Origin: Candidatus Cloacimonetes bacterium HGW-Cloacimonetes-1
GTDB lineage: Bacteria > Cloacimonadota > Cloacimonadia > Cloacimonadales > Cloacimonadaceae
Direction: 5' to 3'
Length of the DNA: 64,000 nucleotides
Assembly (NCBI GenBank): GCA_002841975.1
Contig: PHBQ01000001.1
Location: 1 to 64,000 of the forward strand
Numbering within the stretch: the stretch's first letter is position 1; each line of letters opens with the position of its first letter. Position numbers and translations under genes: made by a program. Shown here one piece after another: positions 9,745-19,063 of the stretch. A model generated the notes under the pieces. It made no database searches and had not been told where the DNA came from. It saw only the letters and a program-made list of their open reading frames with translations.

Positions 9745-11067
9745 TTACAGTTGGATCAGTAAAGTAAACTGTGGGACAAACTGCAGTTCCCAAAAGGCAG
9801 AACCATCTACATAGGGAATGTTCTGCTCTTGTGCCAGTTGTACCAGTTTGGTAATTGAAGCGTTGTATGCCAGATCTATCAGCTTTTCAAATGTTGGCAG
9901 TTTGCTGATGTCATTGGTGGGAGATTTGCCCAGGGGACTGCAATTGACCAAGAGATCAAATCTTGTATTATGAGCGCTGAGGGTTCGAACTCCCAAAGCA
10001 TTGCAGAATTCCACTACGTGGGATATGTCTCTGCCCGAGACTGAGATATTTCCAAAACCATTTGCCTGAAGATGCAGGACAAAGAGCTCGGCACAAGCAC
10101 CGGTTCCGTAAATCAGCACACTATCAGAAACCGACACATTCAATATCTTCAGGGCTGCCGTAAATGCCATCACATCGGTATTGTAAAACTGCTGCGCAGC
10201 CGGCAAAAATGTATTGGCAATCGTGCTCTTTCCATAGGATCCGGGTAGTTCTTTTTTGAAGGGACTTGTGATCGAGAGCCCCCTTACCTGAAACCGTTCT
10301 TGCAGCCAAAACAGCATGGCTTGCGCTTCCTGAATGGACTGCGCCGGTAGAGGAAGATACACGGCATTCTGTGACTCTCTACGGAAGACTTCATTGTAGC
10401 GGCTCAAACTCTTGGAGCTGTTCACGCCTTCATTCCCCAGTATTCCATAAACCATAGTTTCTGAATCTATGCTGCGGATGTGATACAGATTTGCTTCCTC
10501 CAGACTGATCTGCCCTGTGGCTGTCGGAGCGCCACAATATACATACACTGCGCTTGAATCGAATGTGCGATACAGTATTCGCTGCAGTTTTCCATATCTG
10601 CCCATGACGGAAAAGATCACATCCCGGCGACCAGATTTGGCAATCAACGAATGTACATCCACCACTTCACTCCAAGTACTGGCGTTGATTGCAATCTTTA
10701 CAAACCTCACGTCCTCGGTTTCATTCAGAAGGCTAGATATGGATCCGATGTCTAATACATCTTGGTGCAAAGAGAGGATATAACGATCTCCTAATGGCTT
10801 GTTACCGCCACTCTGCCATAGCTTGTAGTCGATATCAATCATTGCTGGAGTCTGCCTCTCACAGGTGTCTATCAAGGCTTGGTATTGAGTGATAGATAGA
10901 CTGTCTTTAATGTGATAGGTCAGGATGTGGTCGGCATGAAAACATTCCCAGGGGATCAGGGAGAGATTGCTTTGATAATCCAGCCGATATTCTACTCTCG
11001 CATCCGATGGAAGCTGTGGGAGGGGGATATCAATATCCAAAACGGAAGTGGAGATTACTATCATCAA
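9745..11067 (-). CDS. aroDE: Bifunctional 3-dehydroquinate dehydratase (type I) / shikimate dehydrogenase
   Basis: A 440-residue fusion covering shikimate-pathway steps 3 and 4. Residues 1-205 resemble AroD: the substrate-binding VEYRLD (Glu26, Arg28), the catalytic His in LSLHQD (His101) and the Schiff-base Lys in FVKIA (Lys124). Residues 206-440 resemble AroE: GLSITSPFKKE with the catalytic Lys271, YNTDVM with Asp298, a nucleotide-binding GTGACA (321-326) and a C-terminal Q-x-x-x-QF-like stretch. The usual AroE 'HSLSP' loop is diverged (SSKSLSRYN). The order AroD then AroE is that of the plant enzyme. The start overlaps the upstream chorismate synthase stop (ATGA), so translation is probably coupled. 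Confidence 0.9.
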   Translation of the reverse strand: MMIVISTSVLDIDIPLPQLPSDARVEYRLDYQSNLSLIPWECFHADHILTYHIKDSLSITQYQALIDTCERQTPAMIDIDYKLWQSGGNKPLGDRYILSLHQDVLDIGSISSLLNETEDVRFVKIAINASTWSEVVDVHSLIAKSGRRDVIFSVMGRYGKLQRILYRTFDSSAVYVYCGAPTATGQISLEEANLYHIRSIDSETMVYGILGNEGVNSSKSLSRYNEVFRRESQNAVYLPLPAQSIQEAQAMLFWLQERFQVRGLSITSPFKKELPGSYGKSTIANTFLPAAQQFYNTDVMAFTAALKILNVSVSDSVLIYGTGACAELFVLHLQANGFGNISVSGRDISHVVEFCNALGVRTLSAHNTRFDLLVNCSPLGKSPTNDISKLPTFEKLIDLAYNASITKLVQLAQEQNIPYVDGSAFWELQFVPQFTLLIQL

Positions 11068-12362
11068 CGACAGATTTCTATAGCTTGGCGGATGATTTCC
11101 GCAGCTTTTGCGCCGTTCAAACCCAAGGCCTCCGCAAACTCTGTTGTATTTTGAAAGATCGCGGCCTCTCGCTGTGTGTCCAGAGGTGCTATATTTTGTT
11201 CAGATTTGAGCTGCTTTACTTTATCGACGATTTGCTTTCTGCGGTAGATAGCTAAGACAATGTCTTCATCGATCTTATCCAGATCATCACGGTAGTCTGT
11301 GAGACTTGGGATCGCTCCGTTGATCATGCCCTGCATGTGCAGTGCCTCTGCCAAGGTGATTATCAGCATCGCTTCGATAACGGGAATCACCCGTGAGACA
11401 TGGCATACGTCGTGGCGTCCCTGAATCTGGATAACCGTTGGTTCACCGGTTTGGGAGATGGTCTGCTGTTCGATGCCTATGGAGGGAATCGGGCGAATCA
11501 CAACGGATAAAGTTAGCGGCATCCCGTTGGAGATACCTCCGTTAATGCCACCCAGGTGGTTAGTACTCATCCCGGATGGAGTGATGGGATCATTAACCTG
11601 GCTTCCCCGGAGCATGCCCAGTTCCAGTCCATCACCAAACAAGACACCTTTGACCGAACCAATAGACATCAGAGCTTTACTTATGTTGGCATCCAGCTTT
11701 TCATAGACAGGATCACCCAAGCCCACAGGAATACCACCGATACATATCTTCACAATACCACCGACGCTGTCGTTTTGCGCCTTGATGTCGTCCAGATAGC
11801 TATATAAGGGAGTCGTTCCCCGGCTGTCATTCCAATAAAATGGGTTGCTCTCCAGATAGGTACTATAAGATACAGAATCAGATGTCAGAGCACCAATCCG
11901 GATCGTGTCATAATAGAATACTACCTCGGGCAGAAAGTGCCGGTATAACTCGGCAGCCAGTACTCTGGCGACCGTTTCTCTACCGGAGGATCTTCCCCCA
12001 CCACGATAGTCATAAATCTTGAATTTGTTAAACCAGCTAAAATCTGCGTGTCCGGGCCTAAAGACATCTTTCAGGTTATCATAATCATCGGTGTGGTATT
12101 CCCGATTCCGGATCAGGATACAAATTGGCATTCCTGTGGTAAGTCCTTCAAAGACTCCGGAGACAATCTCAAATTGATCTTCTTCTAATCTGGATGTGGA
12201 ATAAGTACCATGAGGACGGCGTCTGTTTAAAGCCTTGATAATCTGCGCTGTGGGAAAGGGGATATTGGGGATTACTCCATCGATGAGAACGCCAATGGCA
12301 GTGCCGTGGCTTTCTCCAAAACTGCTGATTCCCAGATAATTGCTGATTTTATTTGATGGCAT
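11064..12362 (-). CDS. aroC: Chorismate synthase with C-terminal chorismate mutase domain (AroC-AroQ fusion)
   Basis: Residues 1 to about 350 are chorismate synthase, which converts EPSP to chorismate using reduced FMN. Hallmarks are SFGESHG (His19), GGGRSSGRETVARV and GRHDVCHVSR. The protein then continues about 77 residues beyond the usual end with a helical segment (about 356-432) that reads as an AroQ-type chorismate mutase: DLDKIDEDIV, YRRKQIVDKVKQLK, then a PLDTQREAAI stretch and a closing helix, which turns chorismate into prephenate. The family's Arg, Lys and RE positions are present. If both parts are active, the enzyme makes and then commits its own product. It overlaps the upstream PPIase by 14 bases and the downstream aroDE by 4. 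Confidence 0.9.
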   Translation of the reverse strand: MPSNKISNYLGISSFGESHGTAIGVLIDGVIPNIPFPTAQIIKALNRRRPHGTYSTSRLEEDQFEIVSGVFEGLTTGMPICILIRNREYHTDDYDNLKDVFRPGHADFSWFNKFKIYDYRGGGRSSGRETVARVLAAELYRHFLPEVVFYYDTIRIGALTSDSVSYSTYLESNPFYWNDSRGTTPLYSYLDDIKAQNDSVGGIVKICIGGIPVGLGDPVYEKLDANISKALMSIGSVKGVLFGDGLELGMLRGSQVNDPITPSGMSTNHLGGINGGISNGMPLTLSVVIRPIPSIGIEQQTISQTGEPTVIQIQGRHDVCHVSRVIPVIEAMLIITLAEALHMQGMINGAIPSLTDYRDDLDKIDEDIVLAIYRRKQIVDKVKQLKSEQNIAPLDTQREAAIFQNTTEFAEALGLNGAKAAEIIRQAIEICR

Positions 12363-13203
12363 CAGGAAAGAGGATAATTTCGGCAGAGTACTTGTCCCTC
12401 AGTTCGCGAATGTGCTTTGTGAGGCAGTACTCCCTTTCTATGTAACCCAGACGGGCTCGTAAGCTATCCTTGAGCTTTTCAAAGGGAATTGGGGCTGTAT
12501 TGCGAATGTCCGTCACCATCAAGATATGATAGCCATAATGAGTTTTAAAGGGCGCACTGATCTCATTGATTGCAAGACTAAATGCGACATCTTCTATCGC
12601 TTTGAGTAATTTACCTCTGTGGAAAAAACCTAAGTCTCCACACTTGGCATTGCTGGGACAATCAGAATGCAATTGAGAAGCTTTTAAGAACTCTTCTTGG
12701 GTATGCATGGAGTTCCGGAGCTGGAGTGCTCGTTGCTCTGCATCATCTCCCTTGATCAGGATATGTGAAGCACGGACTTCTTCTTCGGTGACAAAGAACT
12801 CTTTCTGCTCTTCGTAAAAGCTCAAGAGCTTGCTCTCTTCAATGAAAATTTTACTTTCACACTGGAAATGAATGTATTTCTTGATGATTATCTTGTTTTT
12901 GATGATAGACTCAAAGTGCTTGGCTTCAATTCCTTTCATCGCCAATGCATGCTCCAAATTGTCCGGTGATTCCACCAAGTCTATGATTTCTAGTAGTGCG
13001 TCTTCGTATTCATCATCAGTGACACTGATTCCGCATTCGATTGCCTTGTGGAGTAGCAGATAGCGATCTATCACCCTGTCCAAAGCCTGTTTTGTGAGCG
13101 TTGTTGAATCAAGGTCTAGCTTCTGTTTCTTGATCTTATCCACTTCACGATGCAATTCTGCAGAACTGATCTCTCTATCAAATACTTTTGCAACAATATC
13201 CAT
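12349..13203 (-). CDS. PpiC-type (parvulin) peptidyl-prolyl isomerase, no signal peptide
   Basis: A 284-residue protein with a helical N-terminal chaperone-like region (1-135, SurA/NifM style) and a parvulin rotamase domain (about 141-235). The domain shows VRASHILIKGDD, SDCPSNAKCGDLGFFHRG and a THYGYHILMV end, all typical of PpiC. No signal peptide or lipobox is visible, so it is probably cytoplasmic, unlike periplasmic SurA or PrsA. The gene sits between miaA and aroC and overlaps aroC by 14 bases, which suggests coupled expression; whether it folds a neighbour's product cannot be told from sequence. Confidence 0.85.
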   Translation of the reverse strand: MDIVAKVFDREISSAELHREVDKIKKQKLDLDSTTLTKQALDRVIDRYLLLHKAIECGISVTDDEYEDALLEIIDLVESPDNLEHALAMKGIEAKHFESIIKNKIIIKKYIHFQCESKIFIEESKLLSFYEEQKEFFVTEEEVRASHILIKGDDAEQRALQLRNSMHTQEEFLKASQLHSDCPSNAKCGDLGFFHRGKLLKAIEDVAFSLAINEISAPFKTHYGYHILMVTDIRNTAPIPFEKLKDSLRARLGYIEREYCLTKHIRELRDKYSAEIILFPDAIK

Positions 13204-13241
13204 TTAATCCTCATTGACTTGGGAACTACACACTAATGCAG

Positions 13242-14153
13242 TTACCAGCTTCTATTTATCTTGTCCAATACAAGTGATAAACTAACCTCGTTAGCATTCA
13301 ATGTCAAATCGAAATCGCATTTCTTATACCATGTAAACTGTCTTTTTGCATAATTCCTAGTATGCTGGCAGACATCGCTTTGACACTCTTCCAAACTGCT
13401 ATCTCCCAACAAATAGGGGATAAACTCCTTGTAACCCATGGTTTTCATACCGGGATCATCCGATGTATAACCTTGTTGCAAGAGGAATTCAATCTCTTGC
13501 AGCAAACCTTTGTCCAGCATCTGCTGAACCCTGTTGTTTATCTTAGCATACAAGTTTGCACGCTCGTCCGTCACCAGTATCTTGAATGGTTTATAGGGAC
13601 TGGTACTTTCTTGTTCCTGCCAGTGCTGAGAGATGGGTTTCCCCGTCGAGATATAAACCTCTAATCCCCGCTGAATTCGCTGTTTATCGTTGCAACTGAT
13701 CTGCGCAGCAAAGACTGGGTCACATTGGACGAGTTCACTGTATATTTCACTCAGTGGTTCTGTTTCCATGCGTGCGTCAATATCTCTGCGAATCTGTGGA
13801 TTTATTTCAATCGCCGGAAACAAGCCTGTCAACATCGCCCGGATATAAAGGCCTGTCCCGCCACAGACGATTGGGATCTTTCCCTGGTCGTATATAGACC
13901 GAGCACAGTCTAATGCATCCTTGGCAAAACTACCCGCGTTGTAGGATTGACCGGGCTCGATAATATCTATCAGGTGATGCCGGATCTTGCTCTGTTCATC
14001 CGCAGACGGTTTGGCTGTACCAATATCAAGATACCGATAAACTTGGCGGGAATCCGCAGAAATGAGCTCGGTTTGTAGCTCCAAAGCCAGATCTAATGCC
14101 AATGCAGATTTACCTACCGCCGTAGGACCTTCGATCACTATCAGCGGGATCAT
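13242..14153 (-). CDS. miaA: tRNA dimethylallyltransferase
   Basis: MiaA adds a dimethylallyl group to A37 of UNN-decoding tRNAs, the first step to ms2i6A. I start it at the ATG at 14153, which overlaps the mutL stop (ATGA) and gives 303 residues, the normal family length; a longer frame from 14243 would lie inside mutL. Hallmarks are the P-loop GPTAVGKSALA (residues 9-19), LISADSRQVYRYLDIGTAKPS, HHLIDI, VCGGTGLYIRA and the C-terminal RNYAKRQFTWYK. The gene belongs to the udk-like, mutL, miaA operon. Confidence 0.96.
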   Translation of the reverse strand: MIPLIVIEGPTAVGKSALALDLALELQTELISADSRQVYRYLDIGTAKPSADEQSKIRHHLIDIIEPGQSYNAGSFAKDALDCARSIYDQGKIPIVCGGTGLYIRAMLTGLFPAIEINPQIRRDIDARMETEPLSEIYSELVQCDPVFAAQISCNDKQRIQRGLEVYISTGKPISQHWQEQESTSPYKPFKILVTDERANLYAKINNRVQQMLDKGLLQEIEFLLQQGYTSDDPGMKTMGYKEFIPYLLGDSSLEECQSDVCQHTRNYAKRQFTWYKKCDFDLTLNANEVSLSLVLDKINRSW

Positions 14154-16045
14154 AACAGGCGTTTGAATTTCTTTTCGAATTCTTGCAAGGTCATCTTGAT
14201 GATCAAGGGTCTGCCATGAGGGCAAAAGAACGGGGTTTGGCATGCAAAGAGATCATTTACCAGGTTGAGCATTTCTTTGCGGGACAAGCTTTTCCCTGCC
14301 TTTATTGCGGCTTTGCAAGCGATTGACTTTGCCAGGCTGTCCTGAAAGTCGGAATTGATCTCGATCTCGGATTCCAATTGCTTGAGAATCTCGATGAAGA
14401 CTTTACCGCCCTGCCAGTCATCCAACTCCGCCGGGATTTCCTCTATCACCAGTGAATCGCCACTAAACTTCTTGAGTGAGAACCCAACCTTATGCATCAG
14501 TTCCATGTTGTTATCCAACAGTTCCCTGATCTCCAGGGCAATGTATGGGGGTATATCTATCACCAAAGGTATCAATAGTTTTTGCCGCATAGGGGGAGCG
14601 CCTTTGGTACGGTGGATCAGCTTCTCGTAAATAATCCGCTCATGCGCTGCGTGTTGATCGATCACGACCAAGCCATCCTCTACCTGTATGAAGATGTATG
14701 TATTGTGCAATTGCCAGGGGTTGATGTAATCCTCTTCATTCTTGATCAGGGTTGGGTAGCTGATGGAATCATTGGGCATATTGGGCAACAAATCCAGTTG
14801 CTCCGAGCTGGCACTTAGTTGTTCATTCACGATAGGTATGGTTCGATTGGGGCTTTGTGGTCGCTCTTGAGGTAGTATATCGTCCTGATACAGGTTACCA
14901 AATTCTTTCTTGTACTCTGAAAAGCGGGGGATTTCCACTCTATGTTTATACAGGTCTGTTTCCAATGGAGTGGCTTTATCCAGCTGAGAAGCATAGTTAA
15001 ATTTATCCCGAGCGGATTCAAACTTACGATTCTCATAGTCGGTCAAAGCTCTACTGATAGCATTGAAAACCAAACTATGGACTCTCTGCTGATCCCGGAA
15101 CCGCACTTCTTGCTTGGCAGGATGAACATTGACGTCGATATATTCAGCCGGTACATTCAGGAACAGGATATATGGTGGGGTGGTTCCCTTTTGCCATAGC
15201 CGGGTCTTCATTATAAAAGGTTTATAGGCACTGTTGATACTATGTTTGACTGTCTTGTCATTCACATATCTGCCATTGATAAATACATACTGAGTCTCGA
15301 TCAAGCGATCACTTTGCTCTTCCAATCCAAAGATAAATCCTTGTAGTTCATAATTGTCCACAGCGGTATCAATAGAGATCACATCATCGGTAAAAAAGGC
15401 GCTCCCAAAAACTTCAGCCATTCTGTTTATACGGTCATTACACGCCACGTAACTTAGTTTCTCTCTACCATCTGCGATCAGTTTGAAGCTAATCTCCGGA
15501 TAGATAATGGCTTGATAATGAAAGTACTTGAGGATATGACGAAATTCTGCATTGTCGGAGCGTAAGAACTTCCTGCGGGCAGGGATGTTTTTAAAGATAC
15601 TCTTCACAGTGATCGACGTTCCGGGGTTTGAGGACGTTTTACTGATTTCCTTCAATTTACCATCAGAATATTCGATCCGCGTTGCCAGATCGGATTCCTC
15701 GTTCCGCGTAATCATTGTAAAGCGGCAAATCGATGCAATACTGGGCAATGCTTCTCCCCGGAAACCCAGGGAATGGATCTGGACTATATCGTGAACCGTG
15801 CGAATCTTGCTGGTCGCATGACGTTCCAGGCTCAGGATGGCATCATCCTCTTTCATCCCGCTACCATTGTCTATCACTTGAATCAGATCTTTACCGCCAT
15901 GATCAACGATCACGACAATATTGGTAGCTCCAGCATCAATAGCATTTTCCACCAGCTCCTTAACCACGGAGGCAGGCCTTTCGATCACTTCTCCTGCAGC
16001 TATCTGATTTCGAACTTCTTCTGATAGGATGTGGATTTTACTCAT
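14150..16045 (-). CDS. mutL: DNA mismatch repair endonuclease MutL
   Basis: MutL couples MutS mismatch recognition to strand removal. The 631-residue form starts at the ATG at 16045, matching the usual N-terminus (MSKIHILSEEVRNQIAAGEV); a TTG at 16054 is an alternative start. The N-terminal GHKL ATPase is intact (NAIDAGATNI, DNGSGM, GFRGEALPSIASI). The C-terminal half carries the metal-dependent nicking site DQHAAHERIIYE, plus ACKAAIKAGK and CPHGRP, so this is the endonuclease-type MutL found where MutH is absent. It lies next to the udk-like gene and overlaps miaA by 4 bases. Confidence 0.97.
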   Translation of the reverse strand: MSKIHILSEEVRNQIAAGEVIERPASVVKELVENAIDAGATNIVVIVDHGGKDLIQVIDNGSGMKEDDAILSLERHATSKIRTVHDIVQIHSLGFRGEALPSIASICRFTMITRNEESDLATRIEYSDGKLKEISKTSSNPGTSITVKSIFKNIPARRKFLRSDNAEFRHILKYFHYQAIIYPEISFKLIADGREKLSYVACNDRINRMAEVFGSAFFTDDVISIDTAVDNYELQGFIFGLEEQSDRLIETQYVFINGRYVNDKTVKHSINSAYKPFIMKTRLWQKGTTPPYILFLNVPAEYIDVNVHPAKQEVRFRDQQRVHSLVFNAISRALTDYENRKFESARDKFNYASQLDKATPLETDLYKHRVEIPRFSEYKKEFGNLYQDDILPQERPQSPNRTIPIVNEQLSASSEQLDLLPNMPNDSISYPTLIKNEEDYINPWQLHNTYIFIQVEDGLVVIDQHAAHERIIYEKLIHRTKGAPPMRQKLLIPLVIDIPPYIALEIRELLDNNMELMHKVGFSLKKFSGDSLVIEEIPAELDDWQGGKVFIEILKQLESEIEINSDFQDSLAKSIACKAAIKAGKSLSRKEMLNLVNDLFACQTPFFCPHGRPLIIKMTLQEFEKKFKRLL

Positions 16046-16050
16046 ACCGC

Positions 16051-17712
16051 TCAATACTTGAAGATGCTACCATTGGTAAACTCACGGATCAGTGAATTGT
16101 AAGGCACCAATGAATCCGGGATATCCTTGACGTGTGACAATAGTGTCATCAAACGTTTTGCTTCTGTCTGTGCTGATGAATTCCGGGGGACATTTTGCAA
16201 CAAACGCCACACGTGTTTCTTGAGAACTCCCAATTCGAATGTTAAGCTACTATTGAACATAAAGTCTGCATTTTCCTGATATGGGAAGATATTGGACTCT
16301 TCGCCGGCGCGGACATCGTTCCAACGCATTAAGGTTTCATCTGCCGAATAACCGCGATATTGATGATCTCTCACGATTCTGCGGATCAAGCGGCAATCTG
16401 TGGTTGGGATACGATTGTGATTGTCAATATTGAGTTGATTGAGAGCACTGATATAGATCTTGACTTTCCGATTTGACGGGATAGATTCCGTCAATATCTC
16501 GTTCAAGCCATGTATGCCTTCCATAATGATGATATCATGTTCTTTGAGCTTGACCTTGTTATTGCTACGTTTACGTACACCCCGCGAAAAGTCGTATTGA
16601 GGAAGCTCGACTTCATCCCCGCGCAATATAGATGTTAACTGCTGGTTCAGAAATTCCAGATCCAGAGAATAGATGGACTCAAAATCATAATCTCCATTTT
16701 CTTTACGGGGAGTATGCGTGCGATCCACGAAATAATCGTCCATCCCGATCACGATCGGAGTGGCTTTGGATGCTTGTAACTGCACCGACAGTCTCTTGGC
16801 AAACGTGGTCTTCCCCGAAGAGGATGGTCCTGCTATCAGCACCAATTTGGTATCCTGATTCTTCACAATATCGGATGCTATCTCTGCAATCTTCTTTTCA
16901 TGAAGTGCTTCTTCTACCAGGATGAACTGTGAGACTTCATAGTCGTCGATCAGTTTGTTGATATCCAGAATGTTGTGAACACGTAAAATATCGAGCCATT
17001 TATCATGTTCCTGATGCAGCCCAAAGAGCTTTTTGGGGAGCACAAATGGAGTTGCGATCTTGCAATCCGCCCCTGTGGGGAAACGCAGGATAAAACCCGG
17101 AGCTTGATACACCAGCTCAAATTCGCGGATCATTCCGGTGCGATCTGCCAAAGGCCGGATGAAACTATCGTAGTACTTTCCGCATTTATATATTGGTACA
17201 GTTTGATTGTATAAGTACTTGATGTTTTTTACCATGTCTTTACGTCCCATAGACGAGAAGATGTCGATCGCCTCTTCGGGCTTGACTTCTATGCGTTCGA
17301 TGGGGATGTCATTTTCCACGATTGTTAGCATTTCCTGCTTGATCCTGGCGCAATCCTGTTCGGAAAGACTTTGTGCATTGAATAGCTCACAAAACACACC
17401 ATCTCCGATCGAGTGTTCTACGACGACGCTGTGTTCACGACCAAATATGCTATACATCGCCTTGGACATGATAAATATCGTGGCATCTTGATAAATCCTG
17501 TATCCTTCAGGGTGATTGTAGGTGATGCAATTTACCAGTGTATCCCTATCGAGCGTATATTCATCATTGACATATAAGGTATGGTTGATTTTATAGGACA
17601 AGATACTACTGCTATCAATATCTGTATCTTGTAATACTTTTTGAATAGATATGGGGTCTTCCGTCTCTATTACTTCGGTTTTAATGCCGTTGAGCCTGAT
17701 ATCGATTTTCAT
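16051..17712 (-). CDS. TGS-domain nucleoside (uridine kinase-like) kinase
   Basis: A 553-residue three-part protein. Residues 1-60 resemble a TGS domain, about 60-250 resemble the second additional domain of threonyl-tRNA synthetase, and about 285-500 form a phosphoribulokinase/uridine kinase domain with P-loop GPSSSGKTTFAKR (295-307), IVIGMDDYFVDR and IIMEGIHGLNE. Family members phosphorylate nucleosides, but the tRNA-synthetase-like front end leaves the physiological substrate open. AAGGA precedes the ATG. First gene of the minus operon that continues into mutL; the gap to yitT on the other strand is only 82 bases and must hold divergent promoters. Confidence 0.85.
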   Translation of the reverse strand: MKIDIRLNGIKTEVIETEDPISIQKVLQDTDIDSSSILSYKINHTLYVNDEYTLDRDTLVNCITYNHPEGYRIYQDATIFIMSKAMYSIFGREHSVVVEHSIGDGVFCELFNAQSLSEQDCARIKQEMLTIVENDIPIERIEVKPEEAIDIFSSMGRKDMVKNIKYLYNQTVPIYKCGKYYDSFIRPLADRTGMIREFELVYQAPGFILRFPTGADCKIATPFVLPKKLFGLHQEHDKWLDILRVHNILDINKLIDDYEVSQFILVEEALHEKKIAEIASDIVKNQDTKLVLIAGPSSSGKTTFAKRLSVQLQASKATPIVIGMDDYFVDRTHTPRKENGDYDFESIYSLDLEFLNQQLTSILRGDEVELPQYDFSRGVRKRSNNKVKLKEHDIIIMEGIHGLNEILTESIPSNRKVKIYISALNQLNIDNHNRIPTTDCRLIRRIVRDHQYRGYSADETLMRWNDVRAGEESNIFPYQENADFMFNSSLTFELGVLKKHVWRLLQNVPRNSSAQTEAKRLMTLLSHVKDIPDSLVPYNSLIREFTNGSIFKY

Positions 17713-17794
17713 GCTTTATTCCTTTACTACTTTTGAGGTGAGGATTAGTATTTTGAGTGGCAGTTATTCGTCAAGAATTTAGGAGAGATCAACG

Positions 17795-18754
17795 ATGATA
17801 AAGTTCAAATCAAGATTCAAACCCGGCCGTGAGATCAGCCGCTATATAGGAATCATCTTTGCTGCAATCATATTTGGCATGGGCTATGCATGGTTTTTGC
17901 TTCCATACAATATGGCTCCAGGCGGAGTGGCTGGTATTGCTCAGATCGTCTATCATTTCCTCGGCATCCCTGCCGGCATCAGCATGATCATCCTCAATAT
18001 CCCCTTGTTTGTCATCAGCTTTATATTTATAGGCAAATCCTTTGGCGGCAAGACCCTATATGGCATGTTGGTCACCGCCATTATGACGGATCTGCTCAAC
18101 CTGGGCAATCTCCACAAAATGGGATTGATCGCAGATCTTTCCAAATACACACATATAGTCAACGATAGAGTAGTCTATGCCATGTTGGGCCCCCAGGATA
18201 TTTACCTTTCTGCGATTGCCGGATCCGTGTTATTGGGCTTGGGTTTGGGCTTGGTGTTCCGCTTCCGGGGCTCTACCGGAGGTACGGATATCCCCGTGGC
18301 ATTGATCAAGCAAAAGGCAGGCCTCTCCATCGGTACCGGATACTGGATAGTCGAGACTGCCATCATCCTCACCGTGGGCTTGGTATTTCAGGACCTGAAG
18401 CTGATCATTTGGGGTTATGTCAATCTCTTCATCACCACCAAAATCACGGATCTAGCCTCCGAAGGTCTCCCCTACATCAAAGGTGTATATATCATCTCGG
18501 ATATGGTGGATGAAATCCGTAACGAAGTATTCGAGAAGCTGGATCGGGGTGTGACTTACTTCAAAGGCATGAGTGGACTACACAAACGCGATATCAATGT
18601 CCTCTTTTGCGTGCTCAATCGCCGCCAAGTCCCGGAACTGACAGACATCGTCAAAGATATCGACCCCAAAGCCTTTATGATATTGACGGATGTCAACGAT
18701 GTACTGGGCTATGGCTTCAAATCCCGAAATATCAACCTCAAGGACGGCCATTGA
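17795..18754 (+). CDS. YitT family membrane protein (DUF161 + DUF2179)
   Basis: A 319-residue inner-membrane protein with five or so hydrophobic helices in the first 215 residues, including GMGYAWFLLPYNMAPGGVAG and FRFRGSTGGTDIPVALI, both characteristic of YitT/DUF161. The soluble C-terminal part (about 225-319, ending DVNDVLGYGFK) fits DUF2179. The biochemical role of the family is not settled. AGGAGAG precedes the ATG. It is the only gene on this strand between the mutL operon and the hydrogenase operon. Confidence 0.92.
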   Translation: MIKFKSRFKPGREISRYIGIIFAAIIFGMGYAWFLLPYNMAPGGVAGIAQIVYHFLGIPAGISMIILNIPLFVISFIFIGKSFGGKTLYGMLVTAIMTDLLNLGNLHKMGLIADLSKYTHIVNDRVVYAMLGPQDIYLSAIAGSVLLGLGLGLVFRFRGSTGGTDIPVALIKQKAGLSIGTGYWIVETAIILTVGLVFQDLKLIIWGYVNLFITTKITDLASEGLPYIKGVYIISDMVDEIRNEVFEKLDRGVTYFKGMSGLHKRDINVLFCVLNRRQVPELTDIVKDIDPKAFMILTDVNDVLGYGFKSRNINLKDGH

Positions 18755-18798
18755 GATAGGTGTATCACGCAGATGTAACACCGGTTTCAAACGGTATA

Positions 18799-18836
18799 GG
18801 ATTATAGGCGTGGGATAAATCCCGCGCCTATAATCC
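18799..18836. repeat. long near-perfect palindrome (REP-like hairpin)
   Basis: GGATTATAGGCGTGGGAT pairs with ATCCCGCGCCTATAATCC over 18 positions with a single T-G wobble and a 2-base loop. No T-tract follows on either strand, so it is more likely a repeat hairpin or mRNA 3'-end structure for yitT than a classical terminator. Confidence 0.7.
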
Positions 18837-19063
18837 GTTAAACCTCGGAGAGGTGATACTTTTATAGCCTGAGGTGGAGCGCAGCGGAACCTCAGGACAA
18901 GGTGTCAAACCAGATAAGCCCTGGAGGGGCGACACTATGTAACATGTTTGTAGACTTGGTTTTAACTCGCCCTCACCCCAACCCTCTCCCAATATGGGAG
19001 AGGGAGAATTGTCTCAGCGTAACGGCGTCCCACTCTACATCTTCAATCCCTGATGCTGGCATG

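Noticed and set aside
13242-14243. Longer 333-residue version of miaA
   Set aside because: It would extend 30 codons into mutL; the ATG at 14153 with ATGA overlap gives the normal family length.
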